Shown here: in pieces, positions 13,203 through 22,686 of the stretch
Position numbering within the stretch: position 1 is the stretch's first letter
How the letters are laid out: each line of letters begins with the position of its first letter
DNA from: Eubacteriales bacterium
Lineage (GTDB): Bacteria > Bacillota > Clostridia > Oscillospirales > Acutalibacteraceae
NCBI GenBank assembly: GCA_030533225.1
Contig: JAUNJO010000016.1
Span: forward strand, 1 to 32,802
Direction of reading: 5' to 3'
Length of the DNA stretch: 32,802 nt
Translations under genes and position numbers: made by a program
Notes under the pieces: model-generated
The model's database searches: none
The model's input: only the letters and a program-made list of their open reading frames with translations
Told to the model about the DNA's origin: nothing

Positions 13203-14968
13203 CAGTCCTCACTCCTTTCCAAAACATCTTTGATTTCGCTGTCGAGCTGAGACAGAATTGACTCAAACTCGGCGTCGGTTTTTGCTTCTTCAACATATTT
13301 GAAACGACCGATTCTTTCACGGACAGGGAGATTTACAAGCATTTCAATATCTGCGCCCTTGCCGAGAGACTCCAGAGCCTTGTCGTAGAAGCTCAGGATA
13401 GAACGCATCATAAGCACCTGCTTTTTAAGGGAGGTGTAGGTATCTGTGGGGTCAAAGGCGTTTTGGTGCAGGTAGTCCTCACGAATCGAACGGGAGGTTT
13501 CAAGCTTCAGTCTGTCGGGGGAGGAGAGAGCGTCCATACCCACAAGGTTTACTATTTCCTCAAGCTCCGCTTCGTCCTGAAGCAGGGAGAGAAGTCTGCC
13601 TCTCAGCTCCATAAAGTCGGGAGAAGCGTTCTCGCTGAACCATTTTTCAAGCTGGTCGGTATAGAGGGAATAGCTTGTGAGCCAGTTAATAGCAGGGAAG
13701 TGACGCTTGTATGCCAGGTTTGCATCAAGTCCCCAGAACACCTTTACAATTCTGAGAGTTGCCTGTGAAACAGGCTCAGAAATATCACCGCCGGGAGGTG
13801 ATACAGCGCCGATAACCGACAATGCGCCTTCAACATCCTCCTTGCCGTTTACGATAACTCGGCCTGCCCGTTCATAGAATTGTGCAAGACGGCTTCCCAA
13901 ATATGCAGGGTAGCCTTCCTCACCGGGCATTTCCTCAAGACGGCCTGACATTTCTCTCAAAGCCTCAGCCCAACGGGAGGTTGAGTCAGCCATAAGAGCA
14001 ACCGTGTAGCCCATATCACGGAAATATTCAGCGATGGTGATACCTGTGTAAATAGAAGCCTCTCGGGCGGCAACAGGCATGTCCGATGTATTGGCAATGA
14101 GAACCGTGCGTTCCATAAGGGAATTGCCTGTGCGTGGATCCTTAAGCTCGGGGAATTCGTTGAGAACATCGGTCATTTCGTTTCCGCGCTCACCGCAGCC
14201 GATATAGACGATAATGTCGGCGGCTGCCCACTTGGCAAGCTGATGCTGAACAACTGTTTTACCTGAACCGAAGGGGCCGGGAACAGCGGCAACACCGCCT
14301 TTTGCAAGGGGGAAAAGTGTGTCGATGGGTCTTTGACCGGTTGTGAGAAGAATATCGGGGGAGAGTTTTCTCTTGTAAGGTCTGCCCACGCGGACAGGCC
14401 ACTTTGTCACCATTGAAATGTCTTTGTCGCCGTTTTCAGAGGAAAGCACTGCAACGGTTTCGTCAATGGTGAAGTCACCCTCGCTGATTGACTTCACGGT
14501 ACCCTCTGCCTTGTTGGGCACTAAAATCTTGTGCAAAACGGCGTTTGTTTCGTTTACCGTACCCAGCACGTCGCCTGCGCTCACCTTGTCGCCCACCTTG
14601 GCAACGGGGGTGAAGTGCCACTTTCTTTCGTGGTCAAGGGAGGGAACATCAACACCTCTTGTGAGGTTTGTGCCGGCAACCTTCATAATCTCACTCAGGG
14701 GACGCTGGATACCGTCGTAAATTGAGCCGATAAGTCCGGGGCCAAGCTCTACGGAAAGGGGAGCTCCGGTGGACTCAACAACCTCACCGGGGCCAAGGCC
14801 GGAGGTTTCCTCATAAACCTGAATGGAAGCTCTGTCGCCGTGCATCTCAATTATTTCGCCTATAAGCCGCTGGCCGCTTACACGAACAACATCAAACATA
14901 TTTGCGTCGCGCATACCGTCGGCAATTACCAAGGGGCCTGCAACCTTTGTTACTATACCTGTTTTCAA
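13202..14968 (-). CDS. ntpA: V-type ATPase catalytic subunit A
   Basis: The 588-aa catalytic subunit hydrolyses (or makes) ATP. It has an N-terminal beta barrel (residues 1-70), the A-specific insert (about 110-180), the P-loop GPFGSGKT at 231-238 and [13 protein letters not shown] just after it with the catalytic Glu. Further boxes are [20 protein letters not shown] and [19 protein letters not shown], with a helical C-terminus. Length and motifs are complete. I start at the TTG at 14968 ([14 protein letters not shown]), since GAGGTG lies 6 nt upstream and family members begin at this point; a GTG at 14977 overlaps that ribosome site. It is the seventh gene of the operon. Confidence 0.96.
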   Translation of the reverse strand: MKTGIVTKVAGPLVIADGMRDANMFDVVRVSGQRLIGEIIEMHGDRASIQVYEETSGLGPGEVVESTGAPLSVELGPGLIGSIYDGIQRPLSEIMKVAGTNLTRGVDVPSLDHERKWHFTPVAKVGDKVSAGDVLGTVNETNAVLHKILVPNKAEGTVKSISEGDFTIDETVAVLSSENGDKDISMVTKWPVRVGRPYKRKLSPDILLTTGQRPIDTLFPLAKGGVAAVPGPFGSGKTVVQHQLAKWAAADIIVYIGCGERGNEMTDVLNEFPELKDPRTGNSLMERTVLIANTSDMPVAAREASIYTGITIAEYFRDMGYTVALMADSTSRWAEALREMSGRLEEMPGEEGYPAYLGSRLAQFYERAGRVIVNGKEDVEGALSVIGAVSPPGGDISEPVSQATLRIVKVFWGLDANLAYKRHFPAINWLTSYSLYTDQLEKWFSENASPDFMELRGRLLSLLQDEAELEEIVNLVGMDALSSPDRLKLETSRSIREDYLHQNAFDPTDTYTSLKKQVLMMRSILSFYDKALESLGKGADIEMLVNLPVRERIGRFKYVEEAKTDAEFESILSQLDSEIKDVLERSED

Positions 14969-15004
14969 AATATACACCTCAATTATTGGGTATTTTTCCG
15001 AAAT

Positions 15005-15325
15005 TTATCGGAAAAGAATATCAGAACCAACCGCCTGCTCTACAAAGGAGGATAATCTTTTTGCGCCGATTCCCGTGTTGCCTTTTACACCGGGAATGGG
15101 AATAACAGCAGGTGTTTCTTTATCTTCGTAGCGTTTGCGCTCTTTTTCCGTTATTGCGAAAATTTCCTCGGTCAGGAAAATGACCGCATAGTCGTCTGTG
15201 TCTGCAATTCTGCGGAAAAGCTGAGCCGCCTCGTCATTTGCTTCGCAGGGATAAATTTCAAATCCCACTACGCCGAAGCCTTTTATACTTTCGCTGTCGC
15301 CGATAACGGCAATACTTTTAGCCAT
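15005..15325 (-). CDS. ntpG: V-type ATPase subunit F (central stalk)
   Basis: The 106-aa protein begins MAKSIAVIGDSESIKGFGVVG and contains DYAVIFLTEEIFAI and VIPIPGVKG, the Rossmann-like pattern of subunit F (called NtpG in Enterococcus). It binds subunit D in the rotor. Start at the ATG at 15325, overlapping the ntpC stop by 8 bp (ATGGCTAA); a GTG 9 nt earlier is possible but less likely. Confidence 0.93.
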   Translation of the reverse strand: MAKSIAVIGDSESIKGFGVVGFEIYPCEANDEAAQLFRRIADTDDYAVIFLTEEIFAITEKERKRYEDKETPAVIPIPGVKGNTGIGAKRLSSFVEQAVGSDILFR

Positions 15326-16289
15326 AAATCTCACGCAGCCTTTCCCTTATGGTTTCTTTATCTGTCTTTGTACGCAGACCGCTTGCAACAATGTGGATAA
15401 CCTTGTTCTGTGCTTCACAGCCGAGATAATATCCCAACAGGGGTTCACACCCGCTGCTTGCCCGCTTGCAGACTTCCTTTGCCGCTGAAATCAGCTTGTT
15501 GTCTACAAATCTTTCAAACGCAGTGGGAGAAATTCTGTAAGCCTCCATGGCTTTTTGGAGTTCGTATGCGCTGAACTTCGCAAGGGTGTCAACAAGATTA
15601 TCAATGCCTTTTTGGGCGGCTTTCACCACGGTTGTCATGGGAAATTCGGGCACTTCGCATAAGGCTCTTTTGAGGAAATCCTCTGTGGCACCGATTTTGG
15701 CAGACCTTAAGGCAATTTTGATGTTGCTGTAAAACACAACCGTTCTAAAGTAATCGCGTAAAAACAAAGAGCCTGATTTTTCCCCTGCTTCAAGGATTTT
15801 TTTCATTACTGCCTTGTCGAGTATGGCGTCGCTGAGCCTTGCGTCCTTTGTGTGAGCAAGAATTTCGTAAGCCTCGTCAGCTTCCTTTGAGAGCCACTGA
15901 GGGAGCAGGGAAAATTTGCGGTTTTCCACTGCACCTTTCAGGGTGCCGAAATCTATGGTGTAGGGGCTCAGAAGCAGACGGGTGCAGTCTCTTCCTGACA
16001 TTGTACCCTTGAGTATTGCCTTAAGATTATGGATATCATTAAGGTAAAAGAAAGGGTTAAATACGCTGAAGTCGGGGGCAACGCTTTTGATGTAATCCCA
16101 CATTTTTGCGGTGCTGTCTCTGAGCACTTCCTCGGTGGTGTCGCCCTTGCCGTAGCCCTTGTCAACGAGATAGCTTACAAGCTGTGCTTCATCGGTAAAC
16201 CCCAGCATTTGCTCAACCTCTGCGTTTGTAAACAGAGAGGTTTCCTTAACTCTTACGGAACCTATGGAATATTCGTACGATTTAGCCAT
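15318..16289 (-). CDS. ntpC: V-type ATPase subunit C (rotor-membrane ring adaptor)
   Basis: The 323-aa, largely helical protein (subunit C/d family) links the central stalk to the membrane ring. Family-like features are the N-terminal YSIGSVRVKETSLFTNAEVEQML, FNPFFYLNDIHNLKAILKG (typical Y-D-NLK box; about residues 100-118) and the C-terminal helices YYLGCEAQNKVIHIVASGLR. ATG at 16289 has GGAGGA 6 nt upstream. It sits between ntpE and ntpG, the standard order. Confidence 0.93.
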   Translation of the reverse strand: MAKSYEYSIGSVRVKETSLFTNAEVEQMLGFTDEAQLVSYLVDKGYGKGDTTEEVLRDSTAKMWDYIKSVAPDFSVFNPFFYLNDIHNLKAILKGTMSGRDCTRLLLSPYTIDFGTLKGAVENRKFSLLPQWLSKEADEAYEILAHTKDARLSDAILDKAVMKKILEAGEKSGSLFLRDYFRTVVFYSNIKIALRSAKIGATEDFLKRALCEVPEFPMTTVVKAAQKGIDNLVDTLAKFSAYELQKAMEAYRISPTAFERFVDNKLISAAKEVCKRASSGCEPLLGYYLGCEAQNKVIHIVASGLRTKTDKETIRERLREIYG

Positions 16290-16300
16290 ATACTTCCTCC

Positions 16301-16882
16301 TTACCGGGTGAACAGTTCACGGTTAATGAGGTCCTCAAGGCTGTCACGGTTTGAGGAAAGCAAAGCCGAAAAACTCATATTTTCCTCAATATCGCCGTTT
16401 TTAAGAATAAAACCGCCGTCAATATCAACAGGTTTTTCGGAAAGTGTTGCTTTTGTCCCAAGGCTTTTAAGCTTTTGCGAAAAGTCAGCAGGGAGTCTCT
16501 GCAAGTCCTTTTGATTAAGATACAAAACTCCCTGACTGTCCGTGAGTTTCTTAAGCAGTTTATAAATTATATCAAAGTATTTTTCACCGTCAAGATCTAA
16601 GAGATATTCGTAAACTTTTTCGTAGGTTTTGTTGATTTCAAGGCGGCGAATTCTCAGCAGAGCGTTTCTCTGCTCCAGTTCGCCGCGGCTTTTGTTTGCA
16701 GCCTTAATCTGTGAGGCTTTCTGCTGAGCTTTGAGGTCAATATCAGCCTTTGCGTTTGCGGCGTCCTCTTTTCCCTTTGCAAGTATTTCTTCACAGATTT
16801 TTGCAGAGTCGGAAGCTATGGCTTCGACGGTTTTGTCGCAGTCACTTCTGATGCTGTCTAAAATCATATCCGAGCTGCCCAA
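16301..16882 (-). CDS. ntpE: V-type ATPase subunit E (peripheral stalk)
   Basis: The 193-aa peripheral-stalk subunit has a long Ala/Lys/Glu-rich N-terminal coiled coil (about 8-85) and a C-terminal globular domain ending in GGFILKNGDIEENMSFSALL, which matches the family's GG(f/v)...g.i..n.(t/s)f box. It pairs with the G/H-type subunit encoded first in the operon. The start is TTG at 16882 with AAAGGTGG 8 nt upstream; an ATG 15 nt later lacks a good site. Confidence 0.93.
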   Translation of the reverse strand: MGSSDMILDSIRSDCDKTVEAIASDSAKICEEILAKGKEDAANAKADIDLKAQQKASQIKAANKSRGELEQRNALLRIRRLEINKTYEKVYEYLLDLDGEKYFDIIYKLLKKLTDSQGVLYLNQKDLQRLPADFSQKLKSLGTKATLSEKPVDIDGGFILKNGDIEENMSFSALLSSNRDSLEDLINRELFTR

Positions 16883-16921
16883 ATTAAGCCCACCTTTCTG
16901 TTAAGATATGTTTCACTGAAA

Positions 16922-17398
<477 letters not shown>

Positions 17399-17426
17399 TT
17401 ACCTCCTGAATTTAGCAAAATCTGCT

Positions 17427-19412
17427 TTATTTGCTGTTCTTTGTTCTGAAATATTTGCTGTTTAATGAGAAAGGCTCAAAGGGTTTGCCGCCGCCCTCAT
17501 AAAACTTACTGAACATTTCAACATACTGTAATCTCATTGTGTGCACATAGGAGCCAAGGGCGTTAAGTCCGATGGTGACAAGATGGCCTACAATGAAGAT
17601 AACTACCATAAATACAATTCCCGGGATACTTGTGCCGAGCATTGTGGAAAGCATATTGAACACCTGCGCCATAACGCCTGTCGTAAGACCCAAAGCGAGA
17701 AGTCTTGAGTAGCTCAAAAGGTCGCTGATGTAACTTGTGATGTCATAGAGGGAGGCGATGCCTCCGATGGCTTTGCCCAGGATACCCTTTTTGTGTCTGC
17801 CCTGGGTGAGCACAAGGCCTAACGCACTTGCCGCTGCAATACCTACGCCGATATACATAACAAGTTTGGTTGTAATCATACCCACGGCAAGGATTGCAAA
17901 GCCTGCGAGCATCAGCATCCACAGTCCCGTGTCGCAAAATGCTCCCATATAATCCTTCCGCCTGAAGCAGATGTAGAATTTGCATCCCATACCGATAAGG
18001 ATGTGGACAAGGCCGAAGGCGATTGACACAACCATCAGCAGAAGCGCATCCTTCTGCGGGTCTAAGGTGGGCCAGGGGAGAAGCTCTGCCATAGTGATGT
18101 CGGCACCTGTGAAAGCATTGTAAAATGCCGCAGGGGCATCACCGAATATACTTCCGAAAATCAGTCCCCATATTACGGTTGAAACACCGCAATACTGGAA
18201 AAGTTTTAGGTTGTTGTGCATATTTTTCTCAGGCTTAAATACCTTGAGTATGATGCCTATTGCCACAATCATCACAAGTCCGTAGCCTGCGTCGGAAAAC
18301 ATCATTCCGAAGAAGAAATAGAAGAAAAACGCAAGTATGGGAGTGGGGTCAATGTCCCCGTGAGATGGGGTGGAGTACATATTTACTATACTCTGGGCAG
18401 GCTCCGAGAACTTGTTGTTCTTGAGCTTTACGGGAGTGTCCTCCTCGTCAACCTCATCAAATTCAATATAACAGCAGGCGACTCTCTCGCACATATCCTT
18501 GAGTGCCTTGCAGTCCTCCTCGGGAACATAGCCCGAAAGTGCAAAAACGTGTTTTGTCTGGTCAAGTTCGCTTATCACATTGTACTTGTCTGCCCTGATT
18601 CTGAAGTAGTCCTGAGTGTTTTTGATGTCCTCGCGCCTATTGGCATAGGAAATAATCTGCGCCTTTGCCTCTTCGCTCTCCTCGAAAAGCTTTTGGCTTT
18701 TCATATTAAGCCGTTGAGTTTTTTCCTTCGGTGTATGACTTGTGTGTGCCAATGGCTTTGCAAAGCCTAAATTCCTCAGCACTTCCTGAGCCATAGCCTT
18801 TTGGGAAAGGGGAGTGAACAGCACTATGCAGGTCATGTCCTTGGAGCTAAACTGAATTTCAAAGTCGAAAACAAGCTGTGGATTTTCCTGTGCAAGCTCA
18901 CCGCTTAAGGTGATTTCGTCATACTGCTTCGGAAGTGAACCGATAAACACCGCCGTGGTTTTTGTGTCGTCGGTGCTGAGGGGTATGTCAAGCTTTTGCC
19001 AAGGCTCAAGCTGAACAAGAGCAGTTTTGATTCTCACCTGCTCGGCGGTATTATCTGCAAGCTGTTTATTAAGACGGTTAATTTCGTTGCATATTTTGAT
19101 AATCTCACCGGCACCTGTGGCTATAACTCCGATTTCGTCAGGGTCAATCTCCCGTCTGCCTGCAAAGGAGGACAGCAGTCCCTTTTTCTCGGGTGCAAAG
19201 CTTTCGAGAGTTTTCAGTGCCTGCTGTGTCACGGTGACATTCTTTTCGAAAATCTGCATCTGAGAGGACATATCGGTTTTTGAGAAACCCTCTGCCGGCT
19301 TATCGCTTTTCTTAATCATCATAAGTCCGCTGTTCTGCAAATGCTCCAGCAGGGCCTTTCTGTCCTTTTTGAGTCCGACAATATTGACGGATTTCATTTT
19401 TACTTTTGCCAA
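17427..19412 (-). CDS. ntpI: V-type ATPase subunit I (stator membrane subunit a)
   Basis: The 661-aa stator subunit has a cytosolic half (1-345) with coiled coils and DEEDTPVKLKNNKFSEP before the membrane. The membrane half follows (about 355-640) with eight or so segments, including PILAFFFYFFFGMMFSDAGYG. LSYSRLLALGLTTGVMA (566-582) holds R570, the arginine expected to face the ring glutamate. HLVTIGLNALGSYVHTMRLQ and FSKFYEGGGKPFEPF are classic C-terminal boxes. The start is a TTG at 19412 giving MAKVKMKSVNIVG, matching family starts; an ATG 15 nt later is an alternative. The length is normal. Confidence 0.95.
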   Translation of the reverse strand: MAKVKMKSVNIVGLKKDRKALLEHLQNSGLMMIKKSDKPAEGFSKTDMSSQMQIFEKNVTVTQQALKTLESFAPEKKGLLSSFAGRREIDPDEIGVIATGAGEIIKICNEINRLNKQLADNTAEQVRIKTALVQLEPWQKLDIPLSTDDTKTTAVFIGSLPKQYDEITLSGELAQENPQLVFDFEIQFSSKDMTCIVLFTPLSQKAMAQEVLRNLGFAKPLAHTSHTPKEKTQRLNMKSQKLFEESEEAKAQIISYANRREDIKNTQDYFRIRADKYNVISELDQTKHVFALSGYVPEEDCKALKDMCERVACCYIEFDEVDEEDTPVKLKNNKFSEPAQSIVNMYSTPSHGDIDPTPILAFFFYFFFGMMFSDAGYGLVMIVAIGIILKVFKPEKNMHNNLKLFQYCGVSTVIWGLIFGSIFGDAPAAFYNAFTGADITMAELLPWPTLDPQKDALLLMVVSIAFGLVHILIGMGCKFYICFRRKDYMGAFCDTGLWMLMLAGFAILAVGMITTKLVMYIGVGIAAASALGLVLTQGRHKKGILGKAIGGIASLYDITSYISDLLSYSRLLALGLTTGVMAQVFNMLSTMLGTSIPGIVFMVVIFIVGHLVTIGLNALGSYVHTMRLQYVEMFSKFYEGGGKPFEPFSLNSKYFRTKNSK

Positions 19413-19451
19413 ATTTGTATCACCACACTTTAAGTGAAAAGTCTGTTCCTC

Positions 19452-19763
19452 TTAGGAGGTCAGTTTTTCTACTACCGCTTCAATTACTTTACTGCGGTTT
19501 TCTTCTGCCCTTTTTGAAATTTCGGCGCATTGCTCCCGGGCGGTCTTTATTGACTGCTCAAGTTCCTCGGCGCCTTCCTTTTTAAGTTCTTCAAAGAGGA
19601 GTTCTGCTTCCGCGTTTGCCTGAGCTTTAGCCTCGTCAATGAGCTTTTTTGCCTCGGCTTTGGCGTTCTGTGCATCCTGTGAGGCCTTGGCTTTCGCCTG
19701 AGCTTCCCGCGTCTTACATTCCTCTTCTGCTTCAAAAATGGCTTTCATAATATCCTTTGCCAT
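19452..19763 (-). CDS. ntpF: V-type ATPase peripheral-stalk subunit G/H
   Basis: The 103-aa protein is almost all Ala, Glu and Lys in one long right-handed coiled-coil pattern (AKAKASQDAQNAKAEAKKL and similar). It corresponds to the subunit called NtpF in Enterococcus or AtpH/G in archaea, the partner of subunit E in the outer stalk. ATG at 19763 has AAGGAG 7 nt upstream. It is the first gene of the operon, 39 nt before ntpI, and follows the operon promoter. Confidence 0.88.
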   Translation of the reverse strand: MAKDIMKAIFEAEEECKTREAQAKAKASQDAQNAKAEAKKLIDEAKAQANAEAELLFEELKKEGAEELEQSIKTAREQCAEISKRAEENRSKVIEAVVEKLTS

Positions 19764-19826
19764 ATTTCAGCTCCTTGAATTTATTACCTTTAGATGCGTT
19801 TTGCATATAAAGATGTATATTAGTCT

Positions 19827-19855
19827 CTTATACCATATTTTTCTCAATAAATCAA
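19827..19855 (-). promoter_or_regulatory. Promoter of the V-ATPase operon
   Basis: TTGATT (19855-19850), a 17-bp spacer and TATAAG (19832-19827) on the minus strand, 63 nt before ntpF. The space up to the upstream dockerin gene also holds the 12-bp palindrome TTTACTAGTAAA (19910-19921), of unknown role. Confidence 0.65.
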
Positions 19856-19939
19856 CGGACAAACCATACATTTTGTGGGATAGCGTAAAATTTGTTGCGG
19901 ATGACGGGTTTTACTAGTAAATATTTCACTAAACTTTCC

Positions 19940-22372
19940 TCAGTTTTGTTCCTCTGAGCAGTAATACCACTTTCCTCCGGTCTTGTTGCCTGCATTTGCA
20001 CGGTAGCAGTTCATATCCTCCTGAACAACCATGTTTTCCGTTTGATTTTCCCAACCTGTTTGTGTATCCTTAAACAGGAAACATTCCGTTCCCGTCATAA
20101 GAGGCTCCGAAAAGGTGTAGTACCAAAGGTCTGTGCCTTCGATATTCGTCATCATGACGGCTTCCCCCTCAAGACCGCTTCCCGTCCAGCCGTAAATGTA
20201 CACATTCTGCCATTTTGCGACGGAATTATCAAAATAAACCCTCGACAGTGTGTAGTCGGAAAGAGGCTCATCACAGTACGGCTCAAACCAAACTGCTCCG
20301 TCGGTTGTGAGCCTTATGCAGTTCAGGTCTTGGGAGAGTACGGCGTCCCAAGCGGTATAGACATTTCCGCCGTTTTCGGTGATTGTTACGGGCGGCTCCT
20401 CCACAACACCGCCGAAGCGGTAGAGTGAAACATCTTTAAGGGACTTTGGCACCTCTGTTTTGTATGTGTATGGCTGCAAAGCGGAAATCTGCTGAAACTC
20501 GTAGCTTTTTCCGGTACTCAGGTCATAGACATAGAAATGCACTCCCTGTTGTGTTATCCAGTTGAGACAGGTCTTTATATACAGGGTAAATGTTTCTTCC
20601 TCAATAGGACTTTCAGGCTCATAAATCTGACCTGTAAGTCCGCATCCCTTGTCAAAATCCGCCAGATACTTTTGAATACAGGTAACATCCCGAACAGATG
20701 TAACTCCGTCCCCGTTTACCTCGCAAAGAGGCAGAAGCTCCTCGGGAATCCTTACAATTTCGGCAAGGTGCTTGCTCAAATGTGTGCAGTCTTTGATGTC
20801 AACTTTTCCGCTGCCGTCTGCGTCACCGTAAATCATCTTTAAGGCTTCGTCGGGGGAGGAGATACCGGTATCAGAATGGCTGACGAAGATTGCTTTCGCG
20901 TTTTCGTCACCGAAATTTTGCAGTATCGTTTCACCCACATCCTTTGTGAATCGGGCACAGTAAAGGGTTTTACCGTTTCTTCCCAGATAACGGTTAGAAA
21001 ACTGTAAATAAGTGTTAGAGTCATACTCGGCGCCTTGATTTTCTATGGAGCTGTAGGTTTCGCAAAGGTATGTTTTTGCCATTGCAAACAGATTGTTGCT
21101 TATATGAAAATTTCCTTTATTCTGATTTGCATGAGTCCAGCTCTTTATGTGAGCGTCTCCGCCCTTGTCGGGCCTTTGTGAGCAAAGTCCGTAGCCTGCA
21201 TACCACATGTGATTACCGCTTACGGTAAAATTCCCGAAATCGTTGGCGTTATTCTTGCCGTAATCCAAAAAGTACTCGATAGAATAGTTGCAGTATTCCA
21301 TAACATTATTTGTGAAATTAATGTTGTCGCAGTGCACCTCGTTATTCGACTCTCCCGAAAATTGGAAAGTCACCGCCGCATCGTAAATCTGACTGAAATA
21401 GCAGTTATCCACGGTAAAGTTTTTGGCTTGTCCCCAGATCTGAACACCGTTTCCGAAGCGGACGGAGCCGTACTGAATCGAACCGCCAATCCAATAAAAC
21501 TCGCAGTTTTGTACAGTTAAACCCTCACAGGCCAGTGCGCTGACCGCAAAATTTCCGCTGTAGCGGAAGGTGAGATTGTCTACGGTAATGTTGTTGCTCC
21601 ATTTTGTTTCGATAATATCTATGCCCTCGGCAAATTCAATGCTGTCATACAAATCTGCCGGATTACCGCCGGAGCAGTAAAGATAAAGCTCCTTTGTACC
21701 GCTTGAATCATGAAAGAAATGCAGATTATCTTCAAGGTCTTTATAGGAATAAAACTTTTTATCCGTGGTTCTGTTATAGGTCACTCCGAATTTTTCTTCC
21801 ACAACACACTTGATGCCGCAAAATTCTCCGTTGTTAAATATTATGTTGCCCACATCTTTGCTGATTTTTTCCGAATATTTGTAGATGTTCGGCACATCGG
21901 TTTCTATCCACTCACCAAACTCGGCATAATTGTGTGACGAACCGTAGAGTTCGGGCTTTTTTCCTTCACCGTATGCCGAATAGGAAATCCCGGAGGTATA
22001 GGCCTTAATACTGCCTCGCCAAACACCGCCGCGCTCAAAATATACAACATCTCCTGCCTTCAGATTGAGTCTGTTTACCGCAGAAACGGTGGCTATTGGC
22101 TCATCGGGAGATAATCCGTTATTATTATCGTCACCCATGCCCGAGACATAATACGCAGTACCTCCCTTTGAAGGCTTAATTTCTGTGTCGGTGTTATGTA
22201 TATTGTTTATTCGCGTCTCGGTATCTTTGTAGAAGTTATCCAATACTTCCTTTTCGCTCAGTGTTACATTGCTCAGCTCATCAGACGAACTGTCCTCGGC
22301 AAAAACTGTTGTGCCGAGCAGTGCCGATTGCAGTAAAACAAGGACTGAAATTACGCTTATGATTTTCTTCAT
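19940..22372 (-). CDS. Secreted beta-helix protein with internal dockerin and starch-binding-like modules
   Basis: The 810-aa protein has a signal peptide (residues 1-25, MKKIISVISVLVLLQS, cut after VFA). A right-handed parallel beta-helix region follows (about 75-480; YYVSGMGDDNNNGLSPDEPI, ITVDNLTFRYSGNFAV, LTVQNCEFYWIGG), as in pectate-lyase-like or surface glycan proteins. A dockerin sits inside at 515-575 with loops DADGSGKVDIKD and EVNGDGVTSVRD (the second starts with Glu). Two C-terminal modules (about 592-690 and 710-805) look like CBM26-type starch binding (VYFDNSVAKWQNVYIYGW, LFKDTQTGWENQTEN). An internal dockerin is unusual, since most are terminal. I start at the ATG at 22372 rather than the GTG at 22381, which touches the ribosome site AAAGGAG. 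No catalytic residues could be assigned. Confidence 0.88.
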   Translation of the reverse strand: MKKIISVISVLVLLQSALLGTTVFAEDSSSDELSNVTLSEKEVLDNFYKDTETRINNIHNTDTEIKPSKGGTAYYVSGMGDDNNNGLSPDEPIATVSAVNRLNLKAGDVVYFERGGVWRGSIKAYTSGISYSAYGEGKKPELYGSSHNYAEFGEWIETDVPNIYKYSEKISKDVGNIIFNNGEFCGIKCVVEEKFGVTYNRTTDKKFYSYKDLEDNLHFFHDSSGTKELYLYCSGGNPADLYDSIEFAEGIDIIETKWSNNITVDNLTFRYSGNFAVSALACEGLTVQNCEFYWIGGSIQYGSVRFGNGVQIWGQAKNFTVDNCYFSQIYDAAVTFQFSGESNNEVHCDNINFTNNVMEYCNYSIEYFLDYGKNNANDFGNFTVSGNHMWYAGYGLCSQRPDKGGDAHIKSWTHANQNKGNFHISNNLFAMAKTYLCETYSSIENQGAEYDSNTYLQFSNRYLGRNGKTLYCARFTKDVGETILQNFGDENAKAIFVSHSDTGISSPDEALKMIYGDADGSGKVDIKDCTHLSKHLAEIVRIPEELLPLCEVNGDGVTSVRDVTCIQKYLADFDKGCGLTGQIYEPESPIEEETFTLYIKTCLNWITQQGVHFYVYDLSTGKSYEFQQISALQPYTYKTEVPKSLKDVSLYRFGGVVEEPPVTITENGGNVYTAWDAVLSQDLNCIRLTTDGAVWFEPYCDEPLSDYTLSRVYFDNSVAKWQNVYIYGWTGSGLEGEAVMMTNIEGTDLWYYTFSEPLMTGTECFLFKDTQTGWENQTENMVVQEDMNCYRANAGNKTGGKWYYCSEEQN

Positions 22373-22395
22373 ATCCGCCACATCTCCTTTTTCCT

Positions 22396-22425
22396 ATCAT
22401 ACATGATATTCTGTGTCCCGGTCAA
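22396..22425 (-). promoter_or_regulatory. Promoter of the beta-helix dockerin gene
   Basis: TTGACC (22425-22420), an 18-bp spacer and TATGAT (22401-22396) on the minus strand, 23 nt before the ATG. Confidence 0.65.
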
Positions 22426-22467
22426 TGGTTTTCGGATGCTTCGCACGGTGTTTTTTTTGCGGTATCG

Positions 22468-22500
22468 GTGTCGTTTTACACCGCTTTAGTGTCGATTTAC
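22468..22500. promoter_or_regulatory. Direct-repeat operator candidate between divergent dockerin genes
   Basis: GTGTCGTTTTAC (22468-22479) and GTGTCGATTTAC (22489-22500) repeat with a 21-bp period, midway between the divergent promoters. They resemble the GATGTCATTTTG pair upstream of the third dockerin gene (10625-10657). A regulator that binds paired half-sites two helical turns apart, for example LytTR-type, is a possible reader. Confidence 0.45.
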
Positions 22501-22565
22501 GCTTAACTGTTGAAACGAACGCAAAACTGTATTACCATGTCACTGCAAAAAATCAGTAATGATTA

Positions 22566-22594
22566 TTGACTTTTTATAATATAGGTATTATCAT
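22566..22594 (+). promoter_or_regulatory. Promoter of the 1290-aa dockerin gene
   Basis: TTGACT (22566-22571), a 17-bp spacer and TATCAT (22589-22594), leaving a leader of about 85 nt before the ATG at 22687. Confidence 0.55.
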
Positions 22595-22686
22595 AGTATT
22601 ATCCGAAATATGTCCATAAATATAAGTAAAATACAAGTATTCGGTTTTAAGAATTACCTATAAATTGTCATAGGAGGTTCGTGGAG

